Origin: Prochlorococcus sp. HOT208_60m_808G21
GTDB taxonomy: Bacteria; Cyanobacteriota; Cyanobacteriia; PCC-6307; Cyanobiaceae
Direction of reading: 5' to 3'
Assembly: GCA_002026015.1 (NCBI GenBank)
Contig: MWOY01000194.1
Coordinates: 1 to 50,671, forward strand
Length of the DNA stretch: 50,671 nt
A program made the translations under genes and the position numbers. Below the pieces are notes generated by a model. It made no database searches, had not been told where the DNA came from, and saw only the letters and a program-made list of their open reading frames with translations. How positions within the stretch are numbered: the first letter of the stretch is position 1; each line of letters starts with the position of its first letter. Of the stretch, positions 20,782 to 30,739 are shown in pieces.

Positions 20782-22488
20782 TTGAGACTAATACCACCAG
20801 TCAGACCATACTCAAATAGGTTTATCAAGGGTTTTATATGCATGTTTATTTATGTAGCTTGTTGGCCTTTATTAGCTTATTTAGCTGGAAACTTAATCCC
20901 AGCAATTGGATCAGGTGATCTTTCAAAAGTTTCTAGCATAATAATTAAGTCTTTAGTTGTATTTTTAGTTCAGAAAACTGCTCAATTTGGTCAGGATGTA
21001 TTCATAGCAAAACCATCTTTAGAAATTAGTGAAGTAATGAGAGGAAATTTATTTAGCAGAATTCAAAAAATAAAGATGAATTCTGTTAAAAATATTTCAG
21101 CCGGGGACATCACATATAGACTTACAGAAGATGCAGACAGGGTAAGCGAAGTCATTTATAAAACAGCTCAAGATACTATTCCATGCACTTTACAGTTGCT
21201 AGCGGTAATAATCTATATGTTTTATTTAGACTGGTCACTAACATTATCAACATTCGTTTTAGCACCTTTGATTATTCTTTCAGTTAACAGTTTTGGAAGA
21301 AGAGTTTTAATAGCATCCGAGAAAAGTCAAGAATCAACAAGTAATTTAGCAGGTTTAATCGGTGAATCTATAAATGGAATGTCCACGATAAGAGCTTTTG
21401 CTGCAGAAAATTGGATTGAGAAAAGATTTTATAAAAGATTAAGTACAAATAAAAAAGCAAAATATAAAACATTAAAACTACTTGCATTTCAACATCCAGT
21501 TGTAGGATTTGTTGAAGCATTTGGAATATTAGCAATATTAGGATTAGGAGCCGCAAGAATCAATCTAGGCCTTCTAACAAGCGAAGAATTTAGTAGTTTT
21601 TTTGCAGCAATATTAATGCTTATTGATCCAATAAGCCATGTAAGTACAAATTTTAATGACTATAAACAGGCAGAAGCCTCAATAAAAAGGTTGAAAAACA
21701 TAAATCAAGAACCTGTAGAAGATGATAAAGAAAATTTACAAAGGATATCCAATTTTGAAGGCAAGATAAGTTTCAAAAAAGTAAATTTCGCTTACGAAAA
21801 AGATAATCAAATACTTAAAAATATCAATTTAGAAATTAAAAGAGGGGAAGTCACAGCATTTGTTGGAGCTTCTGGAGCTGGTAAAAGTACAATGTTAGCT
21901 TTGATATTAAAGTTTATAACTCCAAATAATGGAGACATTTTTATAGATGATAAAAATCTCAAAATATTAAGTACAAAAGATATTAGAAAAAATATTGCAT
22001 TAGTACAACAACAGCCATATTTGTTTTCAGGAAAAATTATTGATGTAATAAGAATGGGTAGAAGTTTTACTAAAGAAGAAGTTATAGAGTCAGCAATAAA
22101 AGCAAACGCTCACAATTTTATTCAAAAGCTTCCTGAGAAATATGAAACTGAGATAACTGAAAGAGGATCAAATTTCTCAGGCGGTCAGATCCAGAGGATC
22201 GCAATTGCAAGAGCAATACTTGGGAATCCATCAATTCTTCTTTTAGATGAGGCCACAAGTGCGTTAGATTCAGAATCAGAATCTGAAGTACAAAAAGGAC
22301 TTAATAGAGCTATGAAAGATAGAACAGTTATTGTAATTGCTCATAGATTAGCAACTACCCAAGAGGCCAATAAAATAGTTGTTTTCGAAAAAGGTGAAAT
22401 TATTGAAGTTGGGAAACACATTGATTTAATAAATAAACCTGGAATTTATAAAGAATTATGTGAAAAACAATTAATTAAAAAATTATAG
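20782..22488 (+). CDS. ABC exporter, fused membrane and ATPase domains
   Basis: A 568-residue half-transporter. The N-terminal six-helix ABC transmembrane domain covers about residues 15-305. The nucleotide-binding domain follows with Walker A GASGAGKST near 361, signature SGGQIQR near 466 and Walker B ILLLDEATSALDSE near 486. It resembles MsbA/multidrug/lipid exporters of type IV, so it likely homodimerises in the inner membrane. The substrate is unknown. A TTG start is used because the conserved family N-terminus (RLIPPVRPY) begins at once; the next in-frame ATG would cut into the first helix. Confidence 0.85.
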   Translation: MRLIPPVRPYSNRFIKGFICMFIYVACWPLLAYLAGNLIPAIGSGDLSKVSSIIIKSLVVFLVQKTAQFGQDVFIAKPSLEISEVMRGNLFSRIQKIKMNSVKNISAGDITYRLTEDADRVSEVIYKTAQDTIPCTLQLLAVIIYMFYLDWSLTLSTFVLAPLIILSVNSFGRRVLIASEKSQESTSNLAGLIGESINGMSTIRAFAAENWIEKRFYKRLSTNKKAKYKTLKLLAFQHPVVGFVEAFGILAILGLGAARINLGLLTSEEFSSFFAAILMLIDPISHVSTNFNDYKQAEASIKRLKNINQEPVEDDKENLQRISNFEGKISFKKVNFAYEKDNQILKNINLEIKRGEVTAFVGASGAGKSTMLALILKFITPNNGDIFIDDKNLKILSTKDIRKNIALVQQQPYLFSGKIIDVIRMGRSFTKEEVIESAIKANAHNFIQKLPEKYETEITERGSNFSGGQIQRIAIARAILGNPSILLLDEATSALDSESESEVQKGLNRAMKDRTVIVIAHRLATTQEANKIVVFEKGEIIEVGKHIDLINKPGIYKELCEKQLIKKL

Positions 22489-22518
22489 TTCTATTTTATT
22501 TATTAAAAAATTAAGTCC

Positions 22519-22737
22519 ATGAGCGAAAACACAAATGATTCTGCAAATCCAGTTTTAACCTTTGAAGGCAAAAAATATTTAATAAATGAACTTTCTAATG
22601 AAATAAAAGAGTCTATTAAAGTACTACAAATAGCGGAGACACAACTTAAGATGCATCAAGATACTCTCAAATTACTTTCAATTAGTAGAAACTCTTTAAT
22701 TAATCAATTAAGAGAAAAACTAAAAAATTTTGAATAA
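22519..22737 (+). CDS. DUF6447 family small protein
   Basis: A 72-residue, mostly helical protein. The pattern NPVLTFEGKKYLINELSNE followed by a long helix with regular Leu/Gln spacing and ending in an RNSLINQLREKL segment matches DUF6447. The C-terminal ~45 residues should form a coiled coil. It lies 30 bases after the ABC exporter and is convergent with carB, four bases away. Function unknown. Confidence 0.7.
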   Translation: MSENTNDSANPVLTFEGKKYLINELSNEIKESIKVLQIAETQLKMHQDTLKLLSISRNSLINQLREKLKNFE

Positions 22738-22741
22738 ATTT

Positions 22742-25700
22742 TTAAGAATTATGGATTTCTTGTAGAGAGTAAGTATTAATTTTATTGCATTGCAAAGCTT
22801 TGATCGCCTGAATCGCTGCCTTTGCTCCAGGAATAGTTGTAAAAGTTGGAATATTATATTCTAAAGCTGCACGTCTTAGATAAGCATCATCATGAAGAGC
22901 CTGTGAACCAATTGGAGTATTAATTATTAATTGAACAAGTCCCGAACGAATTAGGTCCTCAATATTTGGTCTACCTTCATGAACTTTTAGCACTTCTTCA
23001 ACTTGAATTCCTAAATTCACCAAATATGCTGCTGTACCTTTTGTTGCGATTAATTCAAAACCTAAAATCAAAAGTTGTCTAGCAACTTCCTCAAGATTTT
23101 TTTTATCTAAATCATTTGTAGATAAAAAAGCAACCCCTTCTGAAGGAACACCATTACCTGCTGCCAATTCCGACTTGGCATAAGCAATTCCAAAATCTTT
23201 AGCTAAACCCATTACTTCTCCAGTAGATCTCATTTCAGGGCCAAGTAATGTATCCGATCCGGGAAATCTTTTAAAAGGTAAAACGGCCTCTTTCACTGCC
23301 TGATATTTTGGAGAGAATTCTTCTGTGAAATTAAGATCTTCTAATGTAAAACCTTGCATTAACTGAGTAGCTAATTTTGCAACTGGTTTACCTATTGCTT
23401 TTGAAACAAATGGAACTGTCCTAGATGCTCTTGGATTTGCTTCGAGAATAAATAATTTACTTTCTTTATTATTTGTATTTATTACTGCAAATTGCAAATT
23501 AATTAAACCAACAACATTTAATCTTTGCGCAATTAATTTAGTCCAGTGCCTTACATTTTCTATTGTGGATGTTGAAAGAGAAATGGATGGTAAGCAACAT
23601 GCTGAATCTCCTGAATGAATTCCTGCAGGTTCCACATGTTCCATTAAGCCAGCAATTACAACCGATCCCTCCGAATCGCATAAAGCATCAACATCTATCT
23701 CAATTGCATTATTCAAATATTGATCAAGAAGTATTGGATGATCAGGTGATACCTTAACTGCTTCAGAAATGTATCTAGATAATTCATTCTCATCTTTAAC
23801 AATTTCCATTGCCCTTCCACCTAAAACATAAGAAGGTCTTACAACTAAGGGAAATCCTATATTTTTTGCTACTATTTCTGCTTCATTTTGATTACGTGCG
23901 ATACCATTTAAGGGTTGTCTAATACTTAATTCTTCAAGAATTTTTGTAAATTCCTCTCTATCTTCTGCTAAATCGATAGATATTGGAGAAGTCCCAAGAA
24001 TTTTTGATCCAGTTCTGATCCCATCATTAGATTTAAGCCATTCAAATAAAGGTAATGATAATTTCAGTGGAGTTTGACCTCCAAATTGAACAATCAAACC
24101 ATAAGGATTTTCAGCTTCTATTATGTTAAGCACATCCTCCAAAGTTACAGGCTCAAAATATAAAATATCGCTAGTATCATAATCTGTTGATACAGTTTCA
24201 GGATTACTATTAACCATTATTGTTTTATAACCATCTGTAGAAGCTTGATATGACGCATGACAACAACAGTAATCAAATTCTATTCCCTGACCAATTCTGT
24301 TTGGACCTCCTCCTAAAATCATAATTTTTTTTGATTTACTATTTTCTGAAAGCTCGCTATCAAAAATTTGAGAATTAAAATCAATGAAAGATTCTTCGTA
24401 AGTTGAATAATGATAGGGGGTTGAAGATGAAAATTCTGCTGAACAAGTATCAACAGTTTTATAAATTGGAATTATATCAAGTTTTTTTCTATATCTTCTT
24501 ACTTCAAAAAACTCAGAATTAGTTAACTTTGCTATCTGTTGATCTGAGAAGCCTAATTGTTTAGCATGTAACATCAAATCCCTATCAAGAGTATAAAGTT
24601 CCTTATCTTTCAAAAAATCATTTTCAAAATTAAAGATATTACGTAATTTTTCGATAAACCATAAATCTATATTTGTAACTTCTTGAATATAAGTATTAGT
24701 TTTCCCAAGCTGCATAGCTTTTTTAATAAGAAGAATTCTTTCAGATGTAGGGTTTCTTAAACTATTTTTAATTTGACTCTCATTTTTAAATTCATCTTGT
24801 GAATCACATTCCCATCCAAAAACGCCTACTTCTAATGACCTTAATGCTTTCTGAAATGATTCCTCAAAAGAACGACCTATTGCCATTGACTCACCAACAG
24901 ATTTCATAGCAGTGCTTAAAGTATTAGATGAGCCTTTAAACTTTTCAAAAGCAAATTTTGGGATCTTAGTAACTACATAATCAATTGATGGCTCAAAACA
25001 TGCAGGTGTTTTTTTTGTAATATCATTAATAATCTCATCAAGTGTAAAACCAACAGATAATAATGCTGCAATCTTAGCTATGGGGAATCCAGTTGCTTTA
25101 CTTGCCAAAGCAGAGGATCTACTTACACGAGGATTCATTTCTATAACAATTACTTCTCCATTAGATGGATTTATTGCAAATTGAATATTACTCCCTCCTG
25201 TTTCAACTCCCACCTCTCTAATAATCTTCAATGACAAATCCCGCAACCTCTGATACTCCTTATCTGTTAAGGTCTGTGCAGGAGCTACAGTAATCGAATC
25301 TCCAGTGTGGACACCCATTGGGTCTAAATTTTCAATACTGCAAACTATTACCACATTGTCAGCAGTATCTCTCATTACCTCTAGTTCAAACTCCTTCCAT
25401 CCAATGAGTGATTTTTCAATTAATATTTGACTACTTGGACTTTCCTCTAAACCTGATTTACACAACTCGACAAATTCTTCAAGGTTAAAAGCAATTCCAC
25501 CCCCTACTCCACCTAAAGTAAATGCGGGCCTAATTATAAGAGGATAGGAACTAATTTTTTTTGATACCTCCTTAGCTTCATCTAAGTTAGAAGCAATACC
25601 AGATGGACAAACATTTACATTTATTTTCTCCATCGATTCTTTAAATAATTTCCTATCTTCAGCTTTATTAATAGCTTTTAAATCAGCTCCAATTAATTCA

Positions 25701-26038
25701 ATATTATTTTGTTTTAAAAAATCTGACTCTGATAATTTAACCGCAAGATTCAAAGCGGTTTGACCTCCCATAGTGGGAAGAATCGCATCAGGTTTTTCTC
25801 TTAGAATGATCTGAGAAACAATTTCAGGAGTCAATGGTTCAATGTATGTTTTGCTTGCGATCTCAGGATCAGTCATTATTGATGCTGGATTTGAATTTAT
25901 TAAGACAATTTCATAACCTGCATTTCTTAATGCTTTGCAAGCTTGAGTACCAGAATAATCAAATTCACATGCTTGTCCTATAACAATCGGTCCCGAACCT
26001 AAAATAAGAATTTTTTTAAGATCACCTCTTTGAGGCAT
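22742..26038 (-). CDS. carB: carbamoyl-phosphate synthase large subunit
   Basis: A 1098-residue protein making carbamoyl phosphate from bicarbonate, ATP and glutamine-derived ammonia for arginine and pyrimidine synthesis. It shows the expected duplication: two ATP-grasp halves, each opening with a glycine-rich motif ([20 protein letters not shown] near residue 10; [19 protein letters not shown] near 573), an oligomerisation region between them, and a C-terminal MGS-like allosteric domain (residues ~960 on). Length is normal. carA is not in the window. It is divergent from the DUF3318 gene across 107 bases. Confidence 0.97.
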   Translation of the reverse strand: MPQRGDLKKILILGSGPIVIGQACEFDYSGTQACKALRNAGYEIVLINSNPASIMTDPEIASKTYIEPLTPEIVSQIILREKPDAILPTMGGQTALNLAVKLSESDFLKQNNIELIGADLKAINKAEDRKLFKESMEKINVNVCPSGIASNLDEAKEVSKKISSYPLIIRPAFTLGGVGGGIAFNLEEFVELCKSGLEESPSSQILIEKSLIGWKEFELEVMRDTADNVVIVCSIENLDPMGVHTGDSITVAPAQTLTDKEYQRLRDLSLKIIREVGVETGGSNIQFAINPSNGEVIVIEMNPRVSRSSALASKATGFPIAKIAALLSVGFTLDEIINDITKKTPACFEPSIDYVVTKIPKFAFEKFKGSSNTLSTAMKSVGESMAIGRSFEESFQKALRSLEVGVFGWECDSQDEFKNESQIKNSLRNPTSERILLIKKAMQLGKTNTYIQEVTNIDLWFIEKLRNIFNFENDFLKDKELYTLDRDLMLHAKQLGFSDQQIAKLTNSEFFEVRRYRKKLDIIPIYKTVDTCSAEFSSSTPYHYSTYEESFIDFNSQIFDSELSENSKSKKIMILGGGPNRIGQGIEFDYCCCHASYQASTDGYKTIMVNSNPETVSTDYDTSDILYFEPVTLEDVLNIIEAENPYGLIVQFGGQTPLKLSLPLFEWLKSNDGIRTGSKILGTSPISIDLAEDREEFTKILEELSIRQPLNGIARNQNEAEIVAKNIGFPLVVRPSYVLGGRAMEIVKDENELSRYISEAVKVSPDHPILLDQYLNNAIEIDVDALCDSEGSVVIAGLMEHVEPAGIHSGDSACCLPSISLSTSTIENVRHWTKLIAQRLNVVGLINLQFAVINTNNKESKLFILEANPRASRTVPFVSKAIGKPVAKLATQLMQGFTLEDLNFTEEFSPKYQAVKEAVLPFKRFPGSDTLLGPEMRSTGEVMGLAKDFGIAYAKSELAAGNGVPSEGVAFLSTNDLDKKNLEEVARQLLILGFELIATKGTAAYLVNLGIQVEEVLKVHEGRPNIEDLIRSGLVQLIINTPIGSQALHDDAYLRRAALEYNIPTFTTIPGAKAAIQAIKALQCNKINTYSLQEIHNS

Positions 26039-26097
26039 AATTTAAACGTTCATTTATCTCATGCTACTTATAAATCATCAGATGTTAATCAAGTTAC

Positions 26098-26124
26098 TTG
26101 AAAAGCAACATTTGTTTCTATAGT
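26098..26124 (+). promoter_or_regulatory. possible promoter for the DUF3318 gene (TTGAAA / TATAGT)
   Basis: TTGAAA at 26098-26103 and TATAGT at 26119-26124 lie upstream of the ATG at 26146 but with a spacer of only 15 bases, two short of optimal. It lies in the carB divergent spacer. Confidence 0.3.
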
Positions 26125-26145
26125 ATTGAAAGAAATTAATTTTTT

Positions 26146-26784
26146 ATGAGCGAACTTCAGCGACTTAAAAGTTTGTTGCCTCCAGAGAATGAAAGTTGGG
26201 TATTTATTGAAGCTGCTGCGGCTATAGATCCACCTTTAATAACACTTGAGGAAATCGGTCGTGACGAAGTAGAAATTCAAATAGATTTAGATGAATGGGA
26301 TAACCTTGCTATTGACCATAGAAATTTATTATTTTGGCACGAGGTTGGAAAAATCCAAAATGACACAATTCCCAGAGATGGATGGGAAATGGCAGCGCTT
26401 GCAATAGGACTTGGAGGGGCGATAGGAGAGTTGTGGGTACAAGATGGGTTACTTTTATTACTTGCTCTTGGTTTATCAAGTTTTGCTGGATATAGATTAT
26501 ATTTAAAAAATAATTCTGAAAAAAAGCTTCAGGATGCTATTTATGCAGATGAAAGAGCTATAGATCTTGCTTGTAGATTTGGATACAGCATTCCAAATGC
26601 TTATAAAAGTCTTGGAGGAGCATTAAAAGAGTTAATAGAAAAGACACGAAAAAAGAAAAAAAGAAGTTTCTTTGAAGATAGATTAGATGCGCTAAGAAAA
26701 AGTGCAGAAAAAGCAAGATCAGAATTATCTCAGCAAGAAGGTTCAGAAAAATCAGTTTCAAGTGAAAATGTCTATGGACAATAA
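26146..26784 (+). CDS. DUF3318 family protein
   Basis: A 212-residue cyanobacterial protein. It opens MSELQRLKSLLPPENESWVF and carries the conserved blocks DPPLITLEEIGRDEVEIQID and DGWEMAALAIGLGGAIGELW. A hydrophobic hairpin near residues 87-120 suggests membrane attachment, and a basic Lys-rich helix (RKKKKR near 166) follows. The last ~25 residues are polar and variable. Its final 17 bases overlap the start of rsfS, a sign of translational coupling. Confidence 0.8.
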   Translation: MSELQRLKSLLPPENESWVFIEAAAAIDPPLITLEEIGRDEVEIQIDLDEWDNLAIDHRNLLFWHEVGKIQNDTIPRDGWEMAALAIGLGGAIGELWVQDGLLLLLALGLSSFAGYRLYLKNNSEKKLQDAIYADERAIDLACRFGYSIPNAYKSLGGALKELIEKTRKKKKRSFFEDRLDALRKSAEKARSELSQQEGSEKSVSSENVYGQ

Positions 26785-27118
26785 AAGTTTGGTTTTAATA
26801 GCAGCTAAAGCATGTGATGAAAAAAAGGCAAGAGATATAAAACTTATAAAAATTGACAAGGTATCATTTATAAGTGAATGGATTTTGATTGCAGAAGGAT
26901 TATCTGATGTCCAGGTTAGATCTATAACTAACTCTGTAGAGGGAGAGCTTAGAGAAAAGGCTAAAGTTGAACCTATACGAAAAGAAGGGATTAACGAAGC
27001 GAAATGGGCTTTACTCGATTATGGTGATTTGATAGTAAATATTTTTCAACCAGAAATAAGAAAATATTATGACCTTGAATCATTCTGGAGTAATGGAGAC
27101 AATCATTTATTTCCATAA
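26768..27118 (+). CDS. rsfS: ribosome silencing factor RsfS (Iojap)
   Basis: A 116-residue protein that binds ribosomal protein uL14 and blocks joining of ribosomal subunits when nutrients are low. The Iojap/Oligomerisation pattern is clear: AAKACDEKKARDIKLIKID, then WILIAEGLSDVQVRSITNSV and EAKWALLDYGDLIVNIF. I choose the ATG at 26768; an upstream ATG in the same frame (26702) would add residues that are out-of-frame reading of DUF3318. A second ATG two codons later is also possible. It is co-transcribed with DUF3318 and CGLD27. Confidence 0.92.
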   Translation: MSMDNKSLVLIAAKACDEKKARDIKLIKIDKVSFISEWILIAEGLSDVQVRSITNSVEGELREKAKVEPIRKEGINEAKWALLDYGDLIVNIFQPEIRKYYDLESFWSNGDNHLFP

Positions 27119-27127
27119 TTTTATTTT

Positions 27128-27622
27128 ATGAATCAATCTAAATGTCCTGTCCCTAGAGAGCAGCAACCCACAAATGAATTCATAGAATTATCAAAATCTA
27201 AAATTTTTTCTTGGCCAAAAACCAAAAAGTCACTAATTTTTATATTGATAAAGTTCTGGGTAGGGGCTTTTGTTCTATTTCTAGTTATTTCTTCAGGTAG
27301 TGTATATTTCAAAACGTCCCTTATAAAATATATTCTATTAAGTTTTTTTAGCAGCCTATCAATACCTCTTTTAATTTCAATAAGGTTATATCTAGGTTGG
27401 AAACATATATTTAATAGATTAATATCTGAAAAAGTCGAATACGAGGAATCCGGTTGGTATGACGGTCAAATATGGGAAAAACCATTAGTTTTGAAACAAA
27501 AAGAATCACTTATTGCCTCAATCGAGGTAAAACCTATTTTAAAAAATTTAATTCAAATTTTTTCTATTATTTCAGTCTTAGCTTTGTCTGGTATTTTGAT
27601 TTTTCAATATAACAATTTCTAA
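27128..27622 (+). CDS. CGLD27/Ycf36 family membrane protein
   Basis: A 164-residue protein of the CGLD27 (DUF1230, Ycf36) family, conserved in green-lineage plastids, diatoms and cyanobacteria. It opens CPVPREQQPTNEF, has two membrane helices near residues 45-90, the signature YEESGWYDGQIWEKPLVL near 114-131, and a C-terminal helix. A role in photosynthetic acclimation or iron stress has been proposed for plant homologues. It follows rsfS by nine bases, and its TAA is immediately followed by the asparaginase ATG. Confidence 0.88.
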   Translation: MNQSKCPVPREQQPTNEFIELSKSKIFSWPKTKKSLIFILIKFWVGAFVLFLVISSGSVYFKTSLIKYILLSFFSSLSIPLLISIRLYLGWKHIFNRLISEKVEYEESGWYDGQIWEKPLVLKQKESLIASIEVKPILKNLIQIFSIISVLALSGILIFQYNNF

Positions 27623-28588
27623 ATGAGTTCTAATTTCAAAAACCTCTACACTTCAAACAATCCTCCCTTACAAGCAACCTTAATGAGAGGATCAAATATT
27701 GAGTCGATCCACAAGATTCATGCTGTTATTACTGATAAAAAAGGGAGGGTTTTAATGTGCGCAGGAAATCCAGAATATAAAAGTTTCATAAGGTCTGCAC
27801 TAAAACCTTTTCAAGCAATTCCTTTCGTTAGTAGTGGAGCTTCATCAAAAATCAATAATGAATCAAAATCAATTGCTTTAGCATGCGGTTCACATAGTGG
27901 ATCAAAACTACATTCAAGAGAAGCATTCAAAATTTTATGGGAATATGACATTGACATTAATAATCTAAAGTGTCCAAAATCAAAGACAAGTCCATTAGAA
28001 CATAATTGTTCAGGTAAACATGCTGCTTTTTTAGCTACATGCAAAAAAATGAATTGGCCATTAGATAGTTACTTAAAAGGGGATCATCCTCTTCAAATAG
28101 AAATATTCAGAATCGTTTCTGAATTACTTGAAATCCCTTCAAATGAAATAAATGCAGAACGTGATGATTGTGGTGCACCCACTCTTTATTTAAAACTATT
28201 AGAAATGTCGAGGTTATATTCACTTCTGAGCAGTTCCGAAAATGCTGAATTAGAACAAATCAGTAGAGCTATGACAATTAACCCAATAATGATAAGTGAT
28301 AACAATAAATTTGATACAGAAATAATTAAAGCTTCTCATGGGAATGTCATAGGTAAAGGTGGAGCTGAGGGAATACAGTGTCTTTGTAAAGTAAATGAAG
28401 GTATAGGTTTAGCTTTAAAAGTAGAGGACGGTTCAAAAAGAGCAAAGCATGCTGTTAGTCTTCACTTACTAAAACAGTTAGAATGGATATCTGACTTAAG
28501 AATTCAAGACATCGAAGAAAAGGTGTTTAATTTTCCTGAAGGAGTGCGACTTGAAGTTAAAGGTAAAGTAAAATTCCAAGAATCCTAA
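27623..28588 (+). CDS. L-asparaginase (AnsA-like, PF06089 type)
   Basis: A 321-residue protein of the asparaginase II family distinct from the E. coli-type enzyme. Visible conserved blocks are RSALKPFQAIPFV near residue 56, ALACGSHSG near 87, LEHNCSGKHAAFLATC near 122, and the Gly-rich GKGGAEGIQCL near 246. It would hydrolyse asparagine to aspartate and ammonia in the cytoplasm; no signal peptide is seen. It starts directly after the CGLD27 stop and ends 44 bases before tRNA-fMet. Confidence 0.85.
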   Translation: MSSNFKNLYTSNNPPLQATLMRGSNIESIHKIHAVITDKKGRVLMCAGNPEYKSFIRSALKPFQAIPFVSSGASSKINNESKSIALACGSHSGSKLHSREAFKILWEYDIDINNLKCPKSKTSPLEHNCSGKHAAFLATCKKMNWPLDSYLKGDHPLQIEIFRIVSELLEIPSNEINAERDDCGAPTLYLKLLEMSRLYSLLSSSENAELEQISRAMTINPIMISDNNKFDTEIIKASHGNVIGKGGAEGIQCLCKVNEGIGLALKVEDGSKRAKHAVSLHLLKQLEWISDLRIQDIEEKVFNFPEGVRLEVKGKVKFQES

Positions 28589-28632
28589 AAAACAAGAAAA
28601 ATAACCCTTGCAGATGTATGCTATGTATATGT

Positions 28633-28709
<77 letters not shown>

Positions 28710-28712
28710 TTT

Positions 28713-28740
28713 AGAAGCAGCTTCAAAGCTGCTTTTTTTA
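28713..28740 (+). terminator. Rho-independent terminator after tRNA-fMet
   Basis: AAGCAGC at 28715-28721 pairs with GCTGCTT at 28728-28734 across a six-base loop, followed directly by a T run. It is the clearest factor-independent terminator in the window along with that of the ncRNA near 33100. Confidence 0.9.
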
Positions 28741-29066
28741 GTATTTGCAGTAGTTACAGCAATTATAAAAAAGACTAAAATGTCTTAACTTAAAAGAGTC
28801 TAATAAAAATTATTTGAGATCTTTTTGAATAGAGAATTTTAAGTCAACTCTAACTATTAGGCCAGTAATGATAAAAAGTATTCCAATGTATGAATTCAAA
28901 GATAGGTCCAAAATATAAAATTAATTTCTAACTACACTTTAACTCACAAATAATATCTATTAAATACGCCAATAAGAAATAATTTAAAAAAATCTGAATT
29001 TTGAACATTTACATCTTTAATAAGTAATTTAATAAAGTAGAGTAAAATTATATAATCAAAAATTAT
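28741..29066. other. intergenic stretch with one possible tiny reverse gene
   Basis: Between the tRNA terminator and the small gene at 29067 there is AT-rich sequence with no conventional gene. The only structured content is the reverse 33-codon frame at 28810-28911 (listed separately) and a TATAAT at 29051-29056 that could serve the gene at 29067. Confidence 0.5.
28810..28911 (-). CDS. possible small membrane peptide, TTG start
   Basis: A 33-codon frame begins at TTG and reads LDLSLNSYIGILFIITG, then a single hydrophobic helix turning into a basic tail ending SIQKDLK. One membrane span followed by charged residues is typical of real small proteins, but no ribosome-binding site is visible and the start is not ATG. 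It could be fortuitous. Confidence 0.35.
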   Translation of the reverse strand: MDLSLNSYIGILFIITGLIVRVDLKFSIQKDLK

Positions 29067-29213
29067 ATGCAGAATTTTCTACAGCGTGATTTAGGTTCAA
29101 GCATGTTATCAATCGCTGTCCTATTAGGTTGGTTAGGTCTTTTCTTTGTATTTTTGAGAGTATTAACAATTTCAATAAAGAAAATCTTAGAAGCTGTTTT
29201 CAAAAAATCGTAA
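29067..29213 (+). CDS. small single-span membrane protein
   Basis: A 48-residue frame from ATG: a short polar N-terminus (MQNFLQRDLGSS), one membrane helix around residues 13-34 and a basic tail (KKILEAVFKKS). A TATAAT sits 16 bases before the start codon. The positive-inside tail predicts an N-out, C-in orientation. No family recognised. It precedes petP by 70 bases. Confidence 0.6.
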   Translation: MQNFLQRDLGSSMLSIAVLLGWLGLFFVFLRVLTISIKKILEAVFKKS

Positions 29214-29283
29214 TTATTGAAATAAATCAATAATTCAAAATTAATCGCATAAACCCTTTGTCACTAGGTATAATAACCTAAAA

Positions 29284-29673
29284 ATGTCAATTTTAGATAA
29301 GGTTAAGATCGGAACTTCTGTTCAAATCAATCTAGAACTATCTAAGGATAGACTTACCAAAGAAACTATTGATGCGATAAATATTTCTTCATTTGCTAAA
29401 ATAAGTGATTTCAGAATAACTGATGGCAAAGGTATTGGAGTTGTCTTGCAATTATCTAATGGGAAAAAGCAATGGTTTTTTGAGGATGAAATTGATCTTC
29501 TAGACGAAAATGGAAACGTAATTAAAAAAAATAATAATAAAAAGGAGAATAGTAATTTTATATTTGATTTTTTAAGAGGATTAAATTATGAAAATAAAAA
29601 TAAGGTAAGCGAGTTACTTAATCCAATTAACTTTTTTATATGGCTGGTTGTATCGTTTAAAGATATTTTTTAA
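29284..29673 (+). CDS. petP: cytochrome b6f-associated subunit PetP (DUF2862)
   Basis: A 129-residue protein whose first ~75 residues match the DUF2862/PetP fold, an SH3-like domain: VKIGTSVQINLEL, ISDFRITDGKGIGVVLQLSN, then KQWFFEDEIDLLDENG. PetP is a small peripheral subunit of the cyanobacterial cytochrome b6f complex, important for linear electron flow. Here there is a ~50-residue C-terminal extension after a Lys/Asn-rich linker, with a hydrophobic end (INFFIWLVVSFK), which is longer than compact PetP proteins and might anchor it in the membrane. The ABC transporter operon begins 70 bases downstream. Confidence 0.8.
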   Translation: MSILDKVKIGTSVQINLELSKDRLTKETIDAINISSFAKISDFRITDGKGIGVVLQLSNGKKQWFFEDEIDLLDENGNVIKKNNNKKENSNFIFDFLRGLNYENKNKVSELLNPINFFIWLVVSFKDIF

Positions 29674-29743
29674 TTGGTTAAAAAATTTTCTAAAATAATT
29701 TAACAATTTATTTAATTATAAAATTTCAGTAATAAAATTTTAA

Positions 29744-30739
29744 ATGGTACAAAATATTATCGATGTAAGAAATTTATCTAAGTCATTTGATATCTCTTCC
29801 AAAAAACCAGGCTTAAAAGGAACAATTAAACATTTTTTTAAAAGACAAACAAAAAGTTTAAAAGTTATAAAAGATATAAGTTTTGAAATTAAAGAAGGAG
29901 AAATAGTAGGTTTTCTAGGTGCTAATGGAGCTGGGAAAACAACAATATTAAAAATGCTTTGTGGCTTAATTTATCCAAGTGAAGGTTCGATTTTGGTTTC
30001 AGGCTACCTACCTTTCAGGAGAAAAGAAAGTTTCCTAAAGAATATCACCTTAATAATGGGACAAAAACAACAGCTTATTTGGGATCTTCCGCCAATTGAA
30101 TCATTCTATTTGAATGCATCAATATATGACTTAGATAAGTTCGAAGCTAAAAAGAGAATAAAAAAACTATCGGAAATGCTTGAAATTGATGAAGAGCTAT
30201 TCATACCTGTTAGAAAACTTTCACTAGGTCAGCGTATGAAATCAGAATTACTAGCAGCTTTGATACATGAACCAAATATTCTGTTTTTAGACGAGCCGAC
30301 GCTTGGATTAGATATTAATGCACAGAGAAATTTAAGAAAATTCCTTCAAAAATATAATAAGGAAACTAATGCAACGATATGCCTAACCAGTCATTACATG
30401 AAAGATATTACATCGCTATGCAAGAGAGTTATATGTGTGCACGAAGGGGCTATATCATATGATGGAAAACTTGACCTATTATTAAAAAAGCTTTCTCCTG
30501 TTAAAGAAATATTAATAGTTTGTCGTTCAGAAGAGGATGCAATTAAATTAGAAAATTCCGGTTTTACTGTTAAAAATAAAATAAAGAATGAAATCACTAT
30601 AAAAATCGAAAACGACCTTATTACCTCTTCACTAAAAACTATCCTAAATAATTTTGATATTGAAGACCTTTTTATAAATGAACCACCGATAGATGAAGTT
30701 ATTGGGAAGTTATTAATCAATAAAGATTATGAAATTTAA
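29744..30739 (+). CDS. ABC-2 type transporter, ATP-binding protein
   Basis: A 331-residue ATPase with Walker A GANGAGKTT near residue 59, signature LSLGQRMKSELLAAL near 159, and Walker B ILFLDEPTLGLD near 180. It has a C-terminal extension of ~100 residues after the ATPase domain, as in ATPases that pair with ABC-2 membrane proteins of the DUF990 group. The two membrane subunits follow with 11- and 4-base overlaps, forming a compact three-gene exporter. The exported substrate is unknown; related systems have been annotated as drug or polysaccharide transporters. Confidence 0.88.
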   Translation: MVQNIIDVRNLSKSFDISSKKPGLKGTIKHFFKRQTKSLKVIKDISFEIKEGEIVGFLGANGAGKTTILKMLCGLIYPSEGSILVSGYLPFRRKESFLKNITLIMGQKQQLIWDLPPIESFYLNASIYDLDKFEAKKRIKKLSEMLEIDEELFIPVRKLSLGQRMKSELLAALIHEPNILFLDEPTLGLDINAQRNLRKFLQKYNKETNATICLTSHYMKDITSLCKRVICVHEGAISYDGKLDLLLKKLSPVKEILIVCRSEEDAIKLENSGFTVKNKIKNEITIKIENDLITSSLKTILNNFDIEDLFINEPPIDEVIGKLLINKDYEI

